From positions 930,001 through 994,000 of the forward strand of contig NZ_JBEVVA010000003.1 in assembly GCF_049639735.1 (NCBI RefSeq): DNA of 64,000 nt. The letters are read 5' to 3'. Below the pieces are notes generated by a model. It saw only the letters and a program-made list of their open reading frames with translations. It ran no database searches and was not told the origin of the DNA. The translations under genes were made by a program, and so were the position numbers. This document shows, in pieces, positions 52,398 through 61,044 of this stretch. Positions within the stretch are counted from its first letter, which is position 1; each line of letters opens with the position of its first letter. The stretch comes from Elusimicrobium simillimum. Its GTDB lineage: Bacteria > Elusimicrobiota > Elusimicrobia > Elusimicrobiales > Elusimicrobiaceae.

Positions 52398-54843
52398 TAA
52401 AGAAGACGATAAGGAAACCTCCAAAACCAAAAAAACAACCGCGGCTAAAAAGCCGGCGGCTAAAAAAACGGACGACAAAAAGCCTACAGCTAAAAAAACG
52501 GCCAAAACACCCGTTAAAAAGCCTGCCGTAAAAAAACCGTCTACCAAAAAGAAAGCGGTAGAGGAAGAAGAGGAGGAGGCCCCTCAGCGTAAATCATTTT
52601 TTACACCGGCGTCGCAGGTAGTAAGGCCCGCGCCCGTACCGGAAGAAAAACCGGTAGAAGCGCCCCAGCCTGCAGCACAGCCTGCCCCGGCCCCGGTTCA
52701 GCCAGCTGCCGCGCCTGTGGTTAAACCAGCGCCGGTACAGCCCGCGCCGCAACCTAAACCTGTGGTACAGCCTGCCCCGGCCCAACGCCCTGTAGAAGCG
52801 CCTAAACCAGTTCAACAACCGGCGCCCGCGCCGCGCCCTGTGCAGCAGCCCGCTGCCCAGCCGCAGCCTGCCCAGGCCCCGCGCCCGCAGGTACAACAGC
52901 CGCAGCAGCCGCAACAACAACGCCCGCAGCAGACGCCGCGCCCGGCGCAGCAGCATTATCCGCGCCCGCAGCAACAGCGTCCGCCGCAGCATCAGCAAAA
53001 ACCCCAGCATAAACCGCAACCCAAACCGCAGCCCGCTCCGGCACCTAAACCGGTTGAAGCAGTGCCAACGCAGCCGGCAGAAAAGGTTATTAAGATTGTG
53101 GGTACGCCTACGGTTAAAGAACTTGCTGAAAAGATGGAAATTAAAATTGGTGATTTTATTAAAAAACTCATGGGCCTTGGCATATTCGCCACCATTAACC
53201 AGCGTTTAGAACCTGAAATTATAGAACTGGTGGTAGCGGAGTGCGGCTTTAAGGCGGAAATGGCGCAAGAATTTGCCAAAGACGCAATAAGCACCCAGGC
53301 CGAAGAGGGGGATAAACCCGAAGACCTTAAACCAAGAGCCCCTGTTGTTACCATCATGGGCCACGTGGACCACGGTAAAACCAGCTTGCTTGACGCTATA
53401 AGAAAGTCCAACGTTGTAGAGGGCGAGGCGGGCGCGATTACGCAGCATATCGGCGCGTACCGCGTTAAAACAAGCAAAGGTTATATTACCTTTTTAGACA
53501 CACCGGGCCACGAGGCTTTCACAGCCATGCGCGCCCGCGGCGCGCAAGCTACCGATATCGTTATATTGGTAGTATCCGCCACAGACGGCATAATGCCCCA
53601 GACTATAGAAGCTATGGACCACGCTAAAGCGGCCGGCGCGCCTATAATTGTGGCTGTTAACAAAATTGACTTGCCAGGCGCCGATCCTGAAAAAGTCAAA
53701 CAGGAACTTGCGTCCAGAGGTTTAATACCTGAGGAATGGCAGGGCAGCACTATTTACGTGGAAATCTCAGCTAAAAAACGTATTAATATAGATAAACTGT
53801 TGGAAATGGTTTCACTTCAGGCGGAAATGCTTGAGTTAAAGGCCAACCCCAACCGCTTAGGCGTGGGCGTTATCCTGGAAAGTAAAAGGGATAATAAACG
53901 CGGCGTAGTGGCCACTGTGCTTGTGCAGAAAGGTACCGTGAAAGTGGGCGACCCTTTCCTGGTAGGCACAACATGGGGTAAAGTACGCGCGCTTATTGAC
54001 GAAAACACTGTAAGACACCAAAGCATAGGCCCCAGCACACCCGCAGAGATACTTGGTATCAACGGCGAACCGCCGCACGTGGGTGAGGCGTTTTATGTGG
54101 CCGAGTCTGAACGTGAAGCTAAGTATTTAGCCGAAAAACGTAAGCTTGCCCATAAAGAAGACAGCTTTGCGCATAAGAAACATATATCTCTTATGAGTCT
54201 TAAGAGCGAAGTTGACCAGAACAAAATTAAAAAACTGCAAATCGTACTTAAGGGTGACGTGCAGGGCTCTATTGAGGCTATTAAAGACTCTATGGGCCGC
54301 ATACCCTCAGATGAAGTGGAAGTGCAAATCATCCACTCCGCCGCCGGTAACGTTAACGAGAGCGACATCCTGCTTGCCAAGGCCAGCAACGCTGTTGTTA
54401 TAGCGTTTAACGTAGACGTTGAGTCCGCCGCGGCTACGGAAGCGGAACGTGAGGGCATAGAAATACGCCAGTACCAAATAATATTTGAACTTCTCGAAGA
54501 CATCCGCGCCGCTATGGAAGGCTTACTTGAGCCCGACGTGGTGGAAGTTGTTACAGGCCGCGCCATTGTGCGCCAGGTATTTAACCTTAGCTCCGGCATT
54601 ATCGCGGGGTCAATGGTTGAGTTTGGCACAATCACAAGAGGCAGCGAGTGTAAAGTAATGCGCGGCGCCGAGGTTGTGTTTAAGGGCAAAATAGGCGGCC
54701 TTAAACGCTTCAAGGAAGACGTGAGAGAAGTAGAAAAAGGTTATGAATGCGGTATCCTGCTGGAAGGATACAGAGCGGTTAAAGAGGGGGACGTTGTCGA
54801 GACATTCCGTAAAGACACCATTACCCGCCGCATAACAATGTAA
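52372..54843 (+). CDS. infB: Translation initiation factor IF-2
   Basis: 823 aa from ATG 52372, preceded by GGAGG. Brings initiator tRNA to the 30S subunit. Residues 1-70 are Lys/Thr/Ala-rich, ~85-230 are an extreme Pro/Gln/Ala-rich low-complexity stretch, then an IF2 N-terminal domain (~240-300). The GTPase domain has GHVDHGKTSLLD at ~330-341, DTPGHEAF, and NKID, followed by IF2 domains II to IV. It overlaps nusA and ends in a terminator. rbfA, usually next, lies 5.8 kb away. Confidence 0.97.
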   Translation: MTPTKKTTNKEDDKETSKTKKTTAAKKPAAKKTDDKKPTAKKTAKTPVKKPAVKKPSTKKKAVEEEEEEAPQRKSFFTPASQVVRPAPVPEEKPVEAPQPAAQPAPAPVQPAAAPVVKPAPVQPAPQPKPVVQPAPAQRPVEAPKPVQQPAPAPRPVQQPAAQPQPAQAPRPQVQQPQQPQQQRPQQTPRPAQQHYPRPQQQRPPQHQQKPQHKPQPKPQPAPAPKPVEAVPTQPAEKVIKIVGTPTVKELAEKMEIKIGDFIKKLMGLGIFATINQRLEPEIIELVVAECGFKAEMAQEFAKDAISTQAEEGDKPEDLKPRAPVVTIMGHVDHGKTSLLDAIRKSNVVEGEAGAITQHIGAYRVKTSKGYITFLDTPGHEAFTAMRARGAQATDIVILVVSATDGIMPQTIEAMDHAKAAGAPIIVAVNKIDLPGADPEKVKQELASRGLIPEEWQGSTIYVEISAKKRINIDKLLEMVSLQAEMLELKANPNRLGVGVILESKRDNKRGVVATVLVQKGTVKVGDPFLVGTTWGKVRALIDENTVRHQSIGPSTPAEILGINGEPPHVGEAFYVAESEREAKYLAEKRKLAHKEDSFAHKKHISLMSLKSEVDQNKIKKLQIVLKGDVQGSIEAIKDSMGRIPSDEVEVQIIHSAAGNVNESDILLAKASNAVVIAFNVDVESAAATEAEREGIEIRQYQIIFELLEDIRAAMEGLLEPDVVEVVTGRAIVRQVFNLSSGIIAGSMVEFGTITRGSECKVMRGAEVVFKGKIGGLKRFKEDVREVEKGYECGILLEGYRAVKEGDVVETFRKDTITRRITM

Positions 54844-54846
54844 ACA

Positions 54847-54876
54847 AAAAAGCCCGGTTTTAACCGGGCTTTTTTA
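54847..54876 (+). terminator. Terminator of rimP-nusA-infB
   Basis: AAAAGCCCGGTT / AACCGGGCTTTT with a short loop and a T run. Confidence 0.9.
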
Positions 54877-54927
54877 TCCCCAAATCTTCGGGGCCCCTGT
54901 GAATAATACGCAAGAATATATGCAGAT

Positions 54928-54960
54928 AAAAAGCCCCGCTCTTTAGAGCGGGGCTTTTTG
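54928..54960. terminator. Bidirectional terminator
   Basis: AAAAAGCCCCGCTCT and its complement AGAGCGGGGCTTTTT. It serves the minus-strand gene ending at 54974 and could back up the infB terminator. Confidence 0.85.
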
Positions 54961-54973
54961 TAGAACCATAGTA

Positions 54974-56011
54974 TTAATAATTGTACAAGTTATATATATG
55001 TGATGTTGATATATCGTAGAAATATTTTACGTCAGATAGTAATGTTACCCAAGTAAAACCGGCAAAAATATATTTTTCTGAGTATTCTCTATTCTTTTTG
55101 GGAAATGTTTGGCTAACAAATGTCATTTCAGGAATTGTGTTAATATTTGCAGCGGGAAAGATATGATTAGCGCCAATTAACGGGTACTGGTTTGTTAAGG
55201 AAAACATTTCACTCTGTTTGGAATATTCTATATTGATATTATTTATTATTGGTGCGTTTTTATGATGTCTTGTATATAATATGTCTACATCAGCGCTGTC
55301 ATAAATATGTATATAGTAATCTGATGACGTTTCTCTCAGAAGTTTTGATATCGCTTCATATATCCCGGGATATTTATCCCGGTTGCGTTTTGTCTGTGCT
55401 TCTGTTTTCTGCGCTTTTATAAGATCCTCCTGAAAACTAAGTAAAATCTTAAATGCGTAAAGATACTTTTCATTTCCGGCAGTTTGATGATATTTATTTA
55501 TAGCATAAGCAATATGTTTAGTTTTGTCATAAGGTTCTAAAAGAATTTCTTTTGTAAGTTCTGAAGGTTCTGAAGAAATTTCATTTTTATAAAAATTAGC
55601 CATGGTTTGCATAAAACTATCCCATGCATATTTATTAAAATCTTTATTTGCATGCACCTGATATTTGTAATATGTAATATTTGTTTTAATATTATCATAA
55701 CCACCCCAAGGTCTTATAGCATGTTCAAATTTTACTTCAGGCATAGTAAAAAGAAGCACGCTTTCTCCATTTGCCTTTATATTGTTTTTTGCTTTGGCAA
55801 GTTGTTGCGAGGCAAGGACTTCTTTTATTTTTCCGCCTGGCAATACTTTTGAGAATTTATGCTCTGTGGGGGAATTTTGTTGGGTAGTCTCTTGTTTTTG
55901 CGCTATGGCAAGACGCTCTTTAAAAACATCATCAAGTTCATTTGTAGTTAAGGCGAACAATGGGTTTAGCAACATTGCTGCTAAAACAGTCAGTATTATT
56001 TTTTTGTTCAT
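54974..56011 (-). CDS. Exported protein of unknown function
   Basis: 345 aa from ATG at 56011, which follows AGGAGGAG; a start at 56041 is in frame but lacks a site. Signal peptide residues 1-20 (cut near LFA|LT). The mature protein is soluble, with mixed helix and strand and no evident cysteine, and is rich in Lys, Tyr and Asn (for example NINIEYSKQSEMF). AT-rich codons exceed those of the housekeeping genes nearby. No family was recognised. It has the palindrome upstream (copy 7). Confidence 0.75.
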   Translation of the reverse strand: MNKKIILTVLAAMLLNPLFALTTNELDDVFKERLAIAQKQETTQQNSPTEHKFSKVLPGGKIKEVLASQQLAKAKNNIKANGESVLLFTMPEVKFEHAIRPWGGYDNIKTNITYYKYQVHANKDFNKYAWDSFMQTMANFYKNEISSEPSELTKEILLEPYDKTKHIAYAINKYHQTAGNEKYLYAFKILLSFQEDLIKAQKTEAQTKRNRDKYPGIYEAISKLLRETSSDYYIHIYDSADVDILYTRHHKNAPIINNINIEYSKQSEMFSLTNQYPLIGANHIFPAANINTIPEMTFVSQTFPKKNREYSEKYIFAGFTWVTLLSDVKYFYDISTSHIYNLYNY

Positions 56012-56073
56012 TATGCTCCTCCTGTTATATGTTCTATACATAAGGATGATAACAAAAAATAATTAAAAAAGGT

Positions 56074-56116
56074 ACATAGGACCTACGCTAAAAATAGGTC
56101 TTTTGGCCCATGTGCG
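56074..56116 (-). promoter_or_regulatory. Palindromic regulatory motif, copy 7
   Basis: On the minus strand: GGGCCAAAAGACCTA, an 8- to 9-base loop, then TAGGTCCTATGT; the outer bases ACAT/ATGT also pair. It ends 63 bases before the start codon at 56011, in a divergent interval. Confidence 0.65.
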
Positions 56117-56147
56117 GTTTTTAAAATATTTGTAAATTATATATATA

Positions 56148-56236
56148 GTTAGGCAGCGCTAAGTTTTGTCACCTCTGAGAAAGTCAAATTTTTTTGTGAA
56201 AAAAGATAGTTAAGCCTAACAAAAATAAGGTATAAT
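56148..56236 (+). promoter_or_regulatory. Inverted repeat and -10 box before the 56302 gene
   Basis: GTTAGGC (56148-56154) and GCCTAAC (56214-56220) form a widely spaced inverted repeat; TATAAT follows at 56231-56236. It may be an operator and promoter for the plus-strand gene. Confidence 0.35.
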
Positions 56237-56301
56237 ATACTTGTTAACCAAAACTAACATATAAAAAATTACCTTTAATTTACCCAAAACCGGAGAAGAA
56301 A

Positions 56302-56859
56302 ATGAAAATGAATGTAAAGACAACTACTGCTGTTTTAACCGCATTAATATTATTTGTATGCGCAGGCAGCGCAAATGCCCAGGGCTGGAAAAGCAGCTTA
56401 AAAAACAAGCTTAGCGTAGCCGCTAAAGGGCTGGATGAAGCAGTTGAAGATATAAGATATACCTTGATTGAACCTGAAGAATTTCACACATTTCTTTACA
56501 CTACATCAGACAGTGTAACCACATTTTTTAATAATAACACAGAAATGTTTAAAAGCAGCGATATGTGGCAATTTAAACATAATGGCCGTGTTGTAAAGAA
56601 CATTTCGGTTAAAAAGAAAAAATACACCAAAAATATTTATCCTGAGAAGAAAAAAAGCGGCATTAATCCGCCCAGAGTAAGCAAAGGCAGACCCGCTACA
56701 TTTTGGAAGTACTACGTAACAATCATATACACAGATAACACAAGCAACGCTCTTAAAAAAGCTGTGGACAGCGGAGAGGGGGCCTCTATTAACCCGTCCG
56801 GTTATAATCAGTATTTAATTGAAAACGAAAGGACCGGCACCAAAGTAATAAAAAGTTAA
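56302..56859 (+). CDS. Exported protein of unknown function
   Basis: 185 aa with a signal peptide (residues 1-27, cut near ANA|QG) and a CGGAGAAG ribosome site. The mature protein is basic, with a helix at ~30-55 and a beta-rich part (YYVTIIYTDNT) after. No family was recognised. A strong terminator follows, so it is a single-gene unit within the accessory block between infB and rbfA. Confidence 0.75.
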   Translation: MKMNVKTTTAVLTALILFVCAGSANAQGWKSSLKNKLSVAAKGLDEAVEDIRYTLIEPEEFHTFLYTTSDSVTTFFNNNTEMFKSSDMWQFKHNGRVVKNISVKKKKYTKNIYPEKKKSGINPPRVSKGRPATFWKYYVTIIYTDNTSNALKKAVDSGEGASINPSGYNQYLIENERTGTKVIKS

Positions 56860-56876
56860 TTTTACCCAGCAATTGT

Positions 56877-56909
56877 AAAAACCCCCGCGTTTTAGAGCGG
56901 GGGTTTTTA
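56877..56909 (+). terminator. Terminator of the 56302 gene
   Basis: AACCCCCGC / GCGGGGGTT around a GTTTTAGA loop, with a T run. It could also act on the pilin transcript from the other side. Confidence 0.85.
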
Positions 56910-56930
56910 TTTGAATTTATATTAAACCTA

Positions 56931-57497
56931 TTATTGCAGCAGCCACATTTTGCCGGTGCCGTTAAAGGTGACTTGCGTTTTGCCGCCAAGTGATTTACAT
57001 ACTTTTGTAAAAATTGCTTTGTTGCGGTCTATGCAAGCTATCGCGTTTTTTTGCAGGTCAGACTGTTTGGTTTCGTCAAAGGTAAGTGTTATTGTAATAG
57101 TGCTGGCGGCGGTGGCAAAAGTACCGTTGGGATATGCTACAACATACCCGCCGCCTGTGTTTAGGTAATATTCATTGTTATTAATAATACAGCGCTCGCC
57201 GGAGCAGGAGGAGTTGAGTTCAATGTCCAAATCCGCAAAGTTATTGGTGTAGCTGCCGTTTGTAAGGAAATACCTTTCCTCCGCCAGCGCAAGCGCTTTT
57301 AAATTAGGTATAACGGCGGCGGTGCGGCTTTTTATAACAGCGGCCTGGTACTGGGGCAGGGCAATGGCGGCTAAAATACCTATTATTAACACTACCACCA
57401 GCAGTTCAATTAAAGTGAAGCCGTTCGTCTTCGCTACCCGTCTTCGTTGTGTTATGCCGCGGTCTAAGATACTACGACGCGATTGAAATTTTTTCAT
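56931..57497 (-). CDS. Type IV pilin-like prepilin
   Basis: 188 aa. A long basic leader of 26 residues ends in Gly26, followed by FTLIELLVVVLIIGILAAIA, the prepilin peptidase site and N-terminal helix; Glu31 is the conserved Glu5 of mature pilin. LPQYQAAVIKSRTAAV is also typical of PilE-like subunits. Cysteine pairs (SCSGERC, and two later) may form disulfide loops. It would be assembled in type IV pili or a type II secretion pseudopilus; no assembly genes are in this window. Confidence 0.92.
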   Translation of the reverse strand: MKKFQSRRSILDRGITQRRRVAKTNGFTLIELLVVVLIIGILAAIALPQYQAAVIKSRTAAVIPNLKALALAEERYFLTNGSYTNNFADLDIELNSSCSGERCIINNNEYYLNTGGGYVVAYPNGTFATAASTITITLTFDETKQSDLQKNAIACIDRNKAIFTKVCKSLGGKTQVTFNGTGKMWLLQ

Positions 57498-57583
57498 AAA
57501 ACCTCTTCAAGTTTGCGCTCTTTTTAAAGTATAGCACATTAGTATTTTGATAGAAATGCTTTGTGTTGTTATAAGGGATATAC

Positions 57584-57614
57584 AAAAGCCCCGCCGTTTG
57601 GCGGGGCTTTTGTG
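57584..57614 (-). terminator. Terminator of the 57632-58546 gene
   Basis: AAAAGCCCCGCC / GGCGGGGCTTTT with a 4-base loop. Confidence 0.85.
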
Positions 57615-57631
57615 TTTATTAAATCTTTTAA

Positions 57632-58546
57632 CTATTTTGTTTTAGGTGCCGCTGACGCCGCAGGAACTTTGATTGCCGCCGGCGCAAACACTGCTACACG
57701 GTCTCTGGCGGTAGCCATGTCGGCCGCGCGCACGGCAACTGCACCGGGTCTTGAGGCGCCGGGTCTGGCAAGCGGGTTAAATGTTTCAGACGTAGCTCTT
57801 GCGTCGGCCTGGTTGCCCGCCATGATGAAAGACACAAACACGCCTTTATCATTTTCACTAACTCTTAAGAATGTTTTGGAGTAGTTTATACCGTCATCAT
57901 TAAGTTCTTTTGTATTGATAACCAAATATTTTTTACCGTTTTGGGCGGCTATGTTAAAGTTAAATTCAAGCTCGCCTGCAAATTGGTTGCCCATGCTTAC
58001 GCTGTAATGGTCAGACACTACATACCTGCCATGTTTTTGTTTAAGTATAAGGTTTTCATTTGTTAATTCATGAAAGTATGTTTTATTTTTTTCATATGTT
58101 ACTTCATATGAGTCTGACAATTTTGCTAATGTATAATCTTTGTGCGCTGTTAAAGTAGGGTCCGCCTGGTTGCCTTTCATTGTAAGCTGCATTTTAACAT
58201 TATCTTTTTCTGTAGTTACTACAATGTCTGTTTGTTCAAGATAGCGTTTGTCTGCAATTTTAGTTTCTATGCTCAGACATTTACCGTTAGAGGTTATGTT
58301 AAAATCAATTTGCCCTTCAAGCGCGGGGCCCGTTATGGCAGAATAAAATTCCGACACGTTATAAGTTTGTTTATCTTTTACAGGCGTTACATATTTATCA
58401 AAGCAAACCTCATAGTGCATTGTCGTACCCCTGCCCGGGAATATTTGAACTTTTTCATTTTGGTTAATTGTAAAAAGTTCATCCACGGCAAATAAATTTG
58501 TACCCAATATCATCATTAGTGCGGTTAAAGAAATTATCTTTTTCAT
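57632..58546 (-). CDS. Exported protein with an internal duplication
   Basis: 304 aa with a signal peptide (residues 1-20, cut near LFA|VD). Two copies of a ~100-residue beta-rich module follow (~35-130 and ~147-250). Each has a YHE/HYEV-type strand, a (E)G(E/Q)(I/L)(D/E)FN segment and ends in M-x-GNQAD. The C-terminal ~50 residues are Ala/Pro/Arg-rich and probably disordered. No family was recognised. A GGAG ribosome site precedes it, and the palindrome (copy 8) lies 58 bases upstream. Confidence 0.75.
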   Translation of the reverse strand: MKKIISLTALMMILGTNLFAVDELFTINQNEKVQIFPGRGTTMHYEVCFDKYVTPVKDKQTYNVSEFYSAITGPALEGQIDFNITSNGKCLSIETKIADKRYLEQTDIVVTTEKDNVKMQLTMKGNQADPTLTAHKDYTLAKLSDSYEVTYEKNKTYFHELTNENLILKQKHGRYVVSDHYSVSMGNQFAGELEFNFNIAAQNGKKYLVINTKELNDDGINYSKTFLRVSENDKGVFVSFIMAGNQADARATSETFNPLARPGASRPGAVAVRAADMATARDRVAVFAPAAIKVPAASAAPKTK

Positions 58547-58603
58547 TTTATTCTCCTTTAAACTTCTTAGTTATATTTTAATTGTTTTGTAAGTTTTCGT
58601 CCA

Positions 58604-58640
58604 GGGCCAAAAGGCCTATTTTACGGGTAGGTCCTTTGTA
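58604..58640 (-). promoter_or_regulatory. Palindromic regulatory motif, copy 8
   Basis: GGGCCAAAAGGCCTA (58604-58618) and TAGGTCCTTTG with one arm partly changed. It lies between the acyltransferase stop and the start of the duplicated-domain gene, ending 58 bases before the ATG. Confidence 0.65.
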
Positions 58641-58664
58641 TTAGACGGTAATAAAAGGTTGTAA

Positions 58665-60614
58665 CTACGGATGTAATATTTTTTGCCAAATATCTTTTTG
58701 GTTTGCCGCCGCTTCCTGCGCCCAAAGGCGTGTGGCGTATTCGTTTATATGGTGAAAGTCTGAATTAACTATAACCCCTTTATATAACGGCCATTTTTTG
58801 CGGCTGCTTTCATTTAAAGCGCCGATAGGGTCCAGGAATACAGCGCCGGTCTTTTGCGTTATTTGAAGCATTTGCTCATTAGCTTTTTGTTCAAAATGGG
58901 AGAGTATTTGCTCTGTGGCGCAGGGCAGGCCGCGTAAAAATCTTTTTTTGCAGGAATTTAGGTGTTCTGGCCATACCTGCGGCGCCTGGGCTAGTAATAT
59001 TACTTTTTTATTTTTAGATTTTAATTCTTTTATGCGTTCTTCAAGCATATTTAAAAACGCGGGCCTGCTTACAATCTGGCCGTTCATAGTGCCTGTCCAT
59101 TGCGAAGCCATAATTATTATGCCGTAATCTTCTATTTCTCCAATATGGGCCGCTATGTTTTTCTGACAGGTAACCAAACTGGGGTTGGTTATTGTTATAG
59201 TTTCATACTGCTTAGGTATAAAAGTACATTGGCTGGACGTTACTGCTCTAAAGGAGAACCCGTACTTTTGCCCGGCAATATCAAGATATGGTATATAATG
59301 CGCGGCGTGCGAGTCGCCCATCAGCAGTATTTCAGGCTTTTTAGATACGTCGCCAAATACACAGTCGCCTTTTATATTGCCAAAACATTGTTTGGCGGCG
59401 CTGTCCGGTAAAAGAAAGCCTGCCTGCAGGTCAAGTATTTTTTGTTTTTCCTGTATGCCTGAGGCTCTTATTTTATTTAAAAAATCCGTCTTTTTATGCG
59501 TATAGTAAACGCCTGTCAGCAGTAATGCGGGCAGCAAATAAAAAAGGAGAAAGGAGGATAAAAAACTTCTTTTCTTTTTTCTGCACGGCGTTTCTATAAA
59601 AAAATATGAAAAAGCGGAGAGTGCGAACATTACCGCCGTAAATGCAACCGCCTGTAAAGTTGATATTTTGGTTATTAAAAAATACTCTTTAGCCAACACT
59701 ATAAGCGGCCAATGCCATAGGTAGAGTGAATAGGACATCTTACCTGTAAAAACAAGCGGCTTTAGTGAGAGGAAGCGCGAAATATAATTATCTGTACTGC
59801 CAAAGTAAACTATTACTCCCGCCGATAGCGCCGGCAGTAAAGTAATAAAAGAGGGGAAAAGTGTTTTCTTGGAAATAAAAATATAAGAAAGCGCTATCCC
59901 AAGCATGGCGGCAGACAGTATAATATTGTTAGTTAAAAATGAAAAAGTTTTTCTTTTATACAAAGATATTATGCCAGCTATACTGCCTATCATCAGCTCT
60001 CCGGCCCTGCCGGTAAAAAGAGAATAATAGTTATATTTAGCCAAAAACATACTTTTGGGTGAGAGTTGCGCCAGTGTAAAAGACACGGCCGCTATAACGG
60101 CTAAGGTTATAATAACTTTTTTAACCGAAAACCCCATTTTATGCAGCGCCAGTATTAAGGGCGGCAGGAATATATAAAACTGCTCTTCCACCGCCAGTGA
60201 CCAGGTGTGCAGCATGGGCAGTGTTTCGGCCGCGGCGTCAAAGTAGCCACCTGTATTGGCGGCAAAAAACATATTTTGCCAGAAGTAAACTGTGGTTTTA
60301 AATGATTTTAAAGTAAAGTCAAAGTCTTCCGGCAACATTATAAACCACGCGGCTAACATAGTTATAAACCCGGTAAAAAAGAATACTGGCAGTATACGGT
60401 TAATTCTTCTCTGGTAGAATGTTTTAAAGCTGAAAGAGTTTGCTGTAACGTCAGCAAAGATTATTCTGGTAATAAGATAGCCTGATATGACAAAAAATAT
60501 ATCCACCCCTATAAACCCGCCGTGCAGCCAGGATGGATTAAGATGAAAAACTATTACCGCTAAAACCGCTATGGCGCGCAGGCCGTCAATATCCGCTCTG
60601 TATTTAGAATGCAT
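58665..60614 (-). CDS. Acyltransferase (acyltransferase 3 family) with SGNH domain
   Basis: 649 aa. N-terminal acyltransferase-3 membrane domain (~1-350, about ten helices) with YRADIDGLRAIAVLAVIVFH and GFIGVDIFFVISGYLI, then a C-terminal SGNH hydrolase-like domain (~390-649) with LLMGDSHAAHY holding the Ser and NSDFHHINEYA holding the Asp/His pair. Such proteins add acyl groups to sugars of LPS, capsule or exopolysaccharide. The stop lies ~25 bases from the palindrome of the downstream gene. No clear ribosome site is seen. Confidence 0.92.
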   Translation of the reverse strand: MHSKYRADIDGLRAIAVLAVIVFHLNPSWLHGGFIGVDIFFVISGYLITRIIFADVTANSFSFKTFYQRRINRILPVFFFTGFITMLAAWFIMLPEDFDFTLKSFKTTVYFWQNMFFAANTGGYFDAAAETLPMLHTWSLAVEEQFYIFLPPLILALHKMGFSVKKVIITLAVIAAVSFTLAQLSPKSMFLAKYNYYSLFTGRAGELMIGSIAGIISLYKRKTFSFLTNNIILSAAMLGIALSYIFISKKTLFPSFITLLPALSAGVIVYFGSTDNYISRFLSLKPLVFTGKMSYSLYLWHWPLIVLAKEYFLITKISTLQAVAFTAVMFALSAFSYFFIETPCRKKKRSFLSSFLLFYLLPALLLTGVYYTHKKTDFLNKIRASGIQEKQKILDLQAGFLLPDSAAKQCFGNIKGDCVFGDVSKKPEILLMGDSHAAHYIPYLDIAGQKYGFSFRAVTSSQCTFIPKQYETITITNPSLVTCQKNIAAHIGEIEDYGIIIMASQWTGTMNGQIVSRPAFLNMLEERIKELKSKNKKVILLAQAPQVWPEHLNSCKKRFLRGLPCATEQILSHFEQKANEQMLQITQKTGAVFLDPIGALNESSRKKWPLYKGVIVNSDFHHINEYATRLWAQEAAANQKDIWQKILHP

Positions 60615-60672
60615 AACATATATATGTTACTAAATAATAAAATCCGCGTCAGACACATATTTCCATATTTGA

Positions 60673-60687
60673 TATAATAGGAATATG
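60673..60687 (+). promoter_or_regulatory. -10 box and possible leaderless start of rbfA
   Basis: TATAAT (60673-60678), exactly 6 bases (AGGAAT), then the ATG at 60685. The AGGA is too close to the ATG for a normal Shine-Dalgarno. Confidence 0.45.
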
Positions 60688-61044
60688 ATAGATAGAATTA
60701 AACGCCTAGAGGCACTTTTTTTAGAAGAAATCAGCGCTATAATAAGCAAAATGATAAGCACCGGCAGTTTTAAGGGGTTTATTACCGTTACAGGTGTCAA
60801 AGTTTCCAAAGATTTGAGAACCGCCCGCGTAAACTACTCGGTATTTGGCAGCGAGGCGGAGCGTGAGCACGCCGCAAACACACTTTCCATTTTACGCAGT
60901 GAAATAGGCGCCATGCTGCGCCACCGCCTGCATCTTAAGCGTATTCCGTCGTTTTCATTTCATTATGATTCTACGCCGGAAAAGGCCTCTAAGGTTGAAT
61001 CTATATTTTCAGTAATAGAAAAAGAGAAAAATAATGACAAGTAA
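60685..61044 (+). CDS. rbfA: Ribosome-binding factor A
   Basis: 119 aa. Assists late 30S maturation by binding 16S rRNA. RIKRLEALFLEEISAII, TVTGVKVSKDLRTARVNYSVFG and LRHRLHLKRIPSFSFHYD match the KH-like fold and spacing of RbfA. It begins the second half of the infB-rbfA-truB-ribF order and overlaps nrnA by 11 bases. Confidence 0.94.
   Translation: MIDRIKRLEALFLEEISAIISKMISTGSFKGFITVTGVKVSKDLRTARVNYSVFGSEAEREHAANTLSILRSEIGAMLRHRLHLKRIPSFSFHYDSTPEKASKVESIFSVIEKEKNNDK

Noticed and set aside
52594..53019. Arg/Leu-rich minus-strand ORF of 141 codons
   Set aside because: Shadow of the Pro/Gln/Ala-rich coding region of infB.
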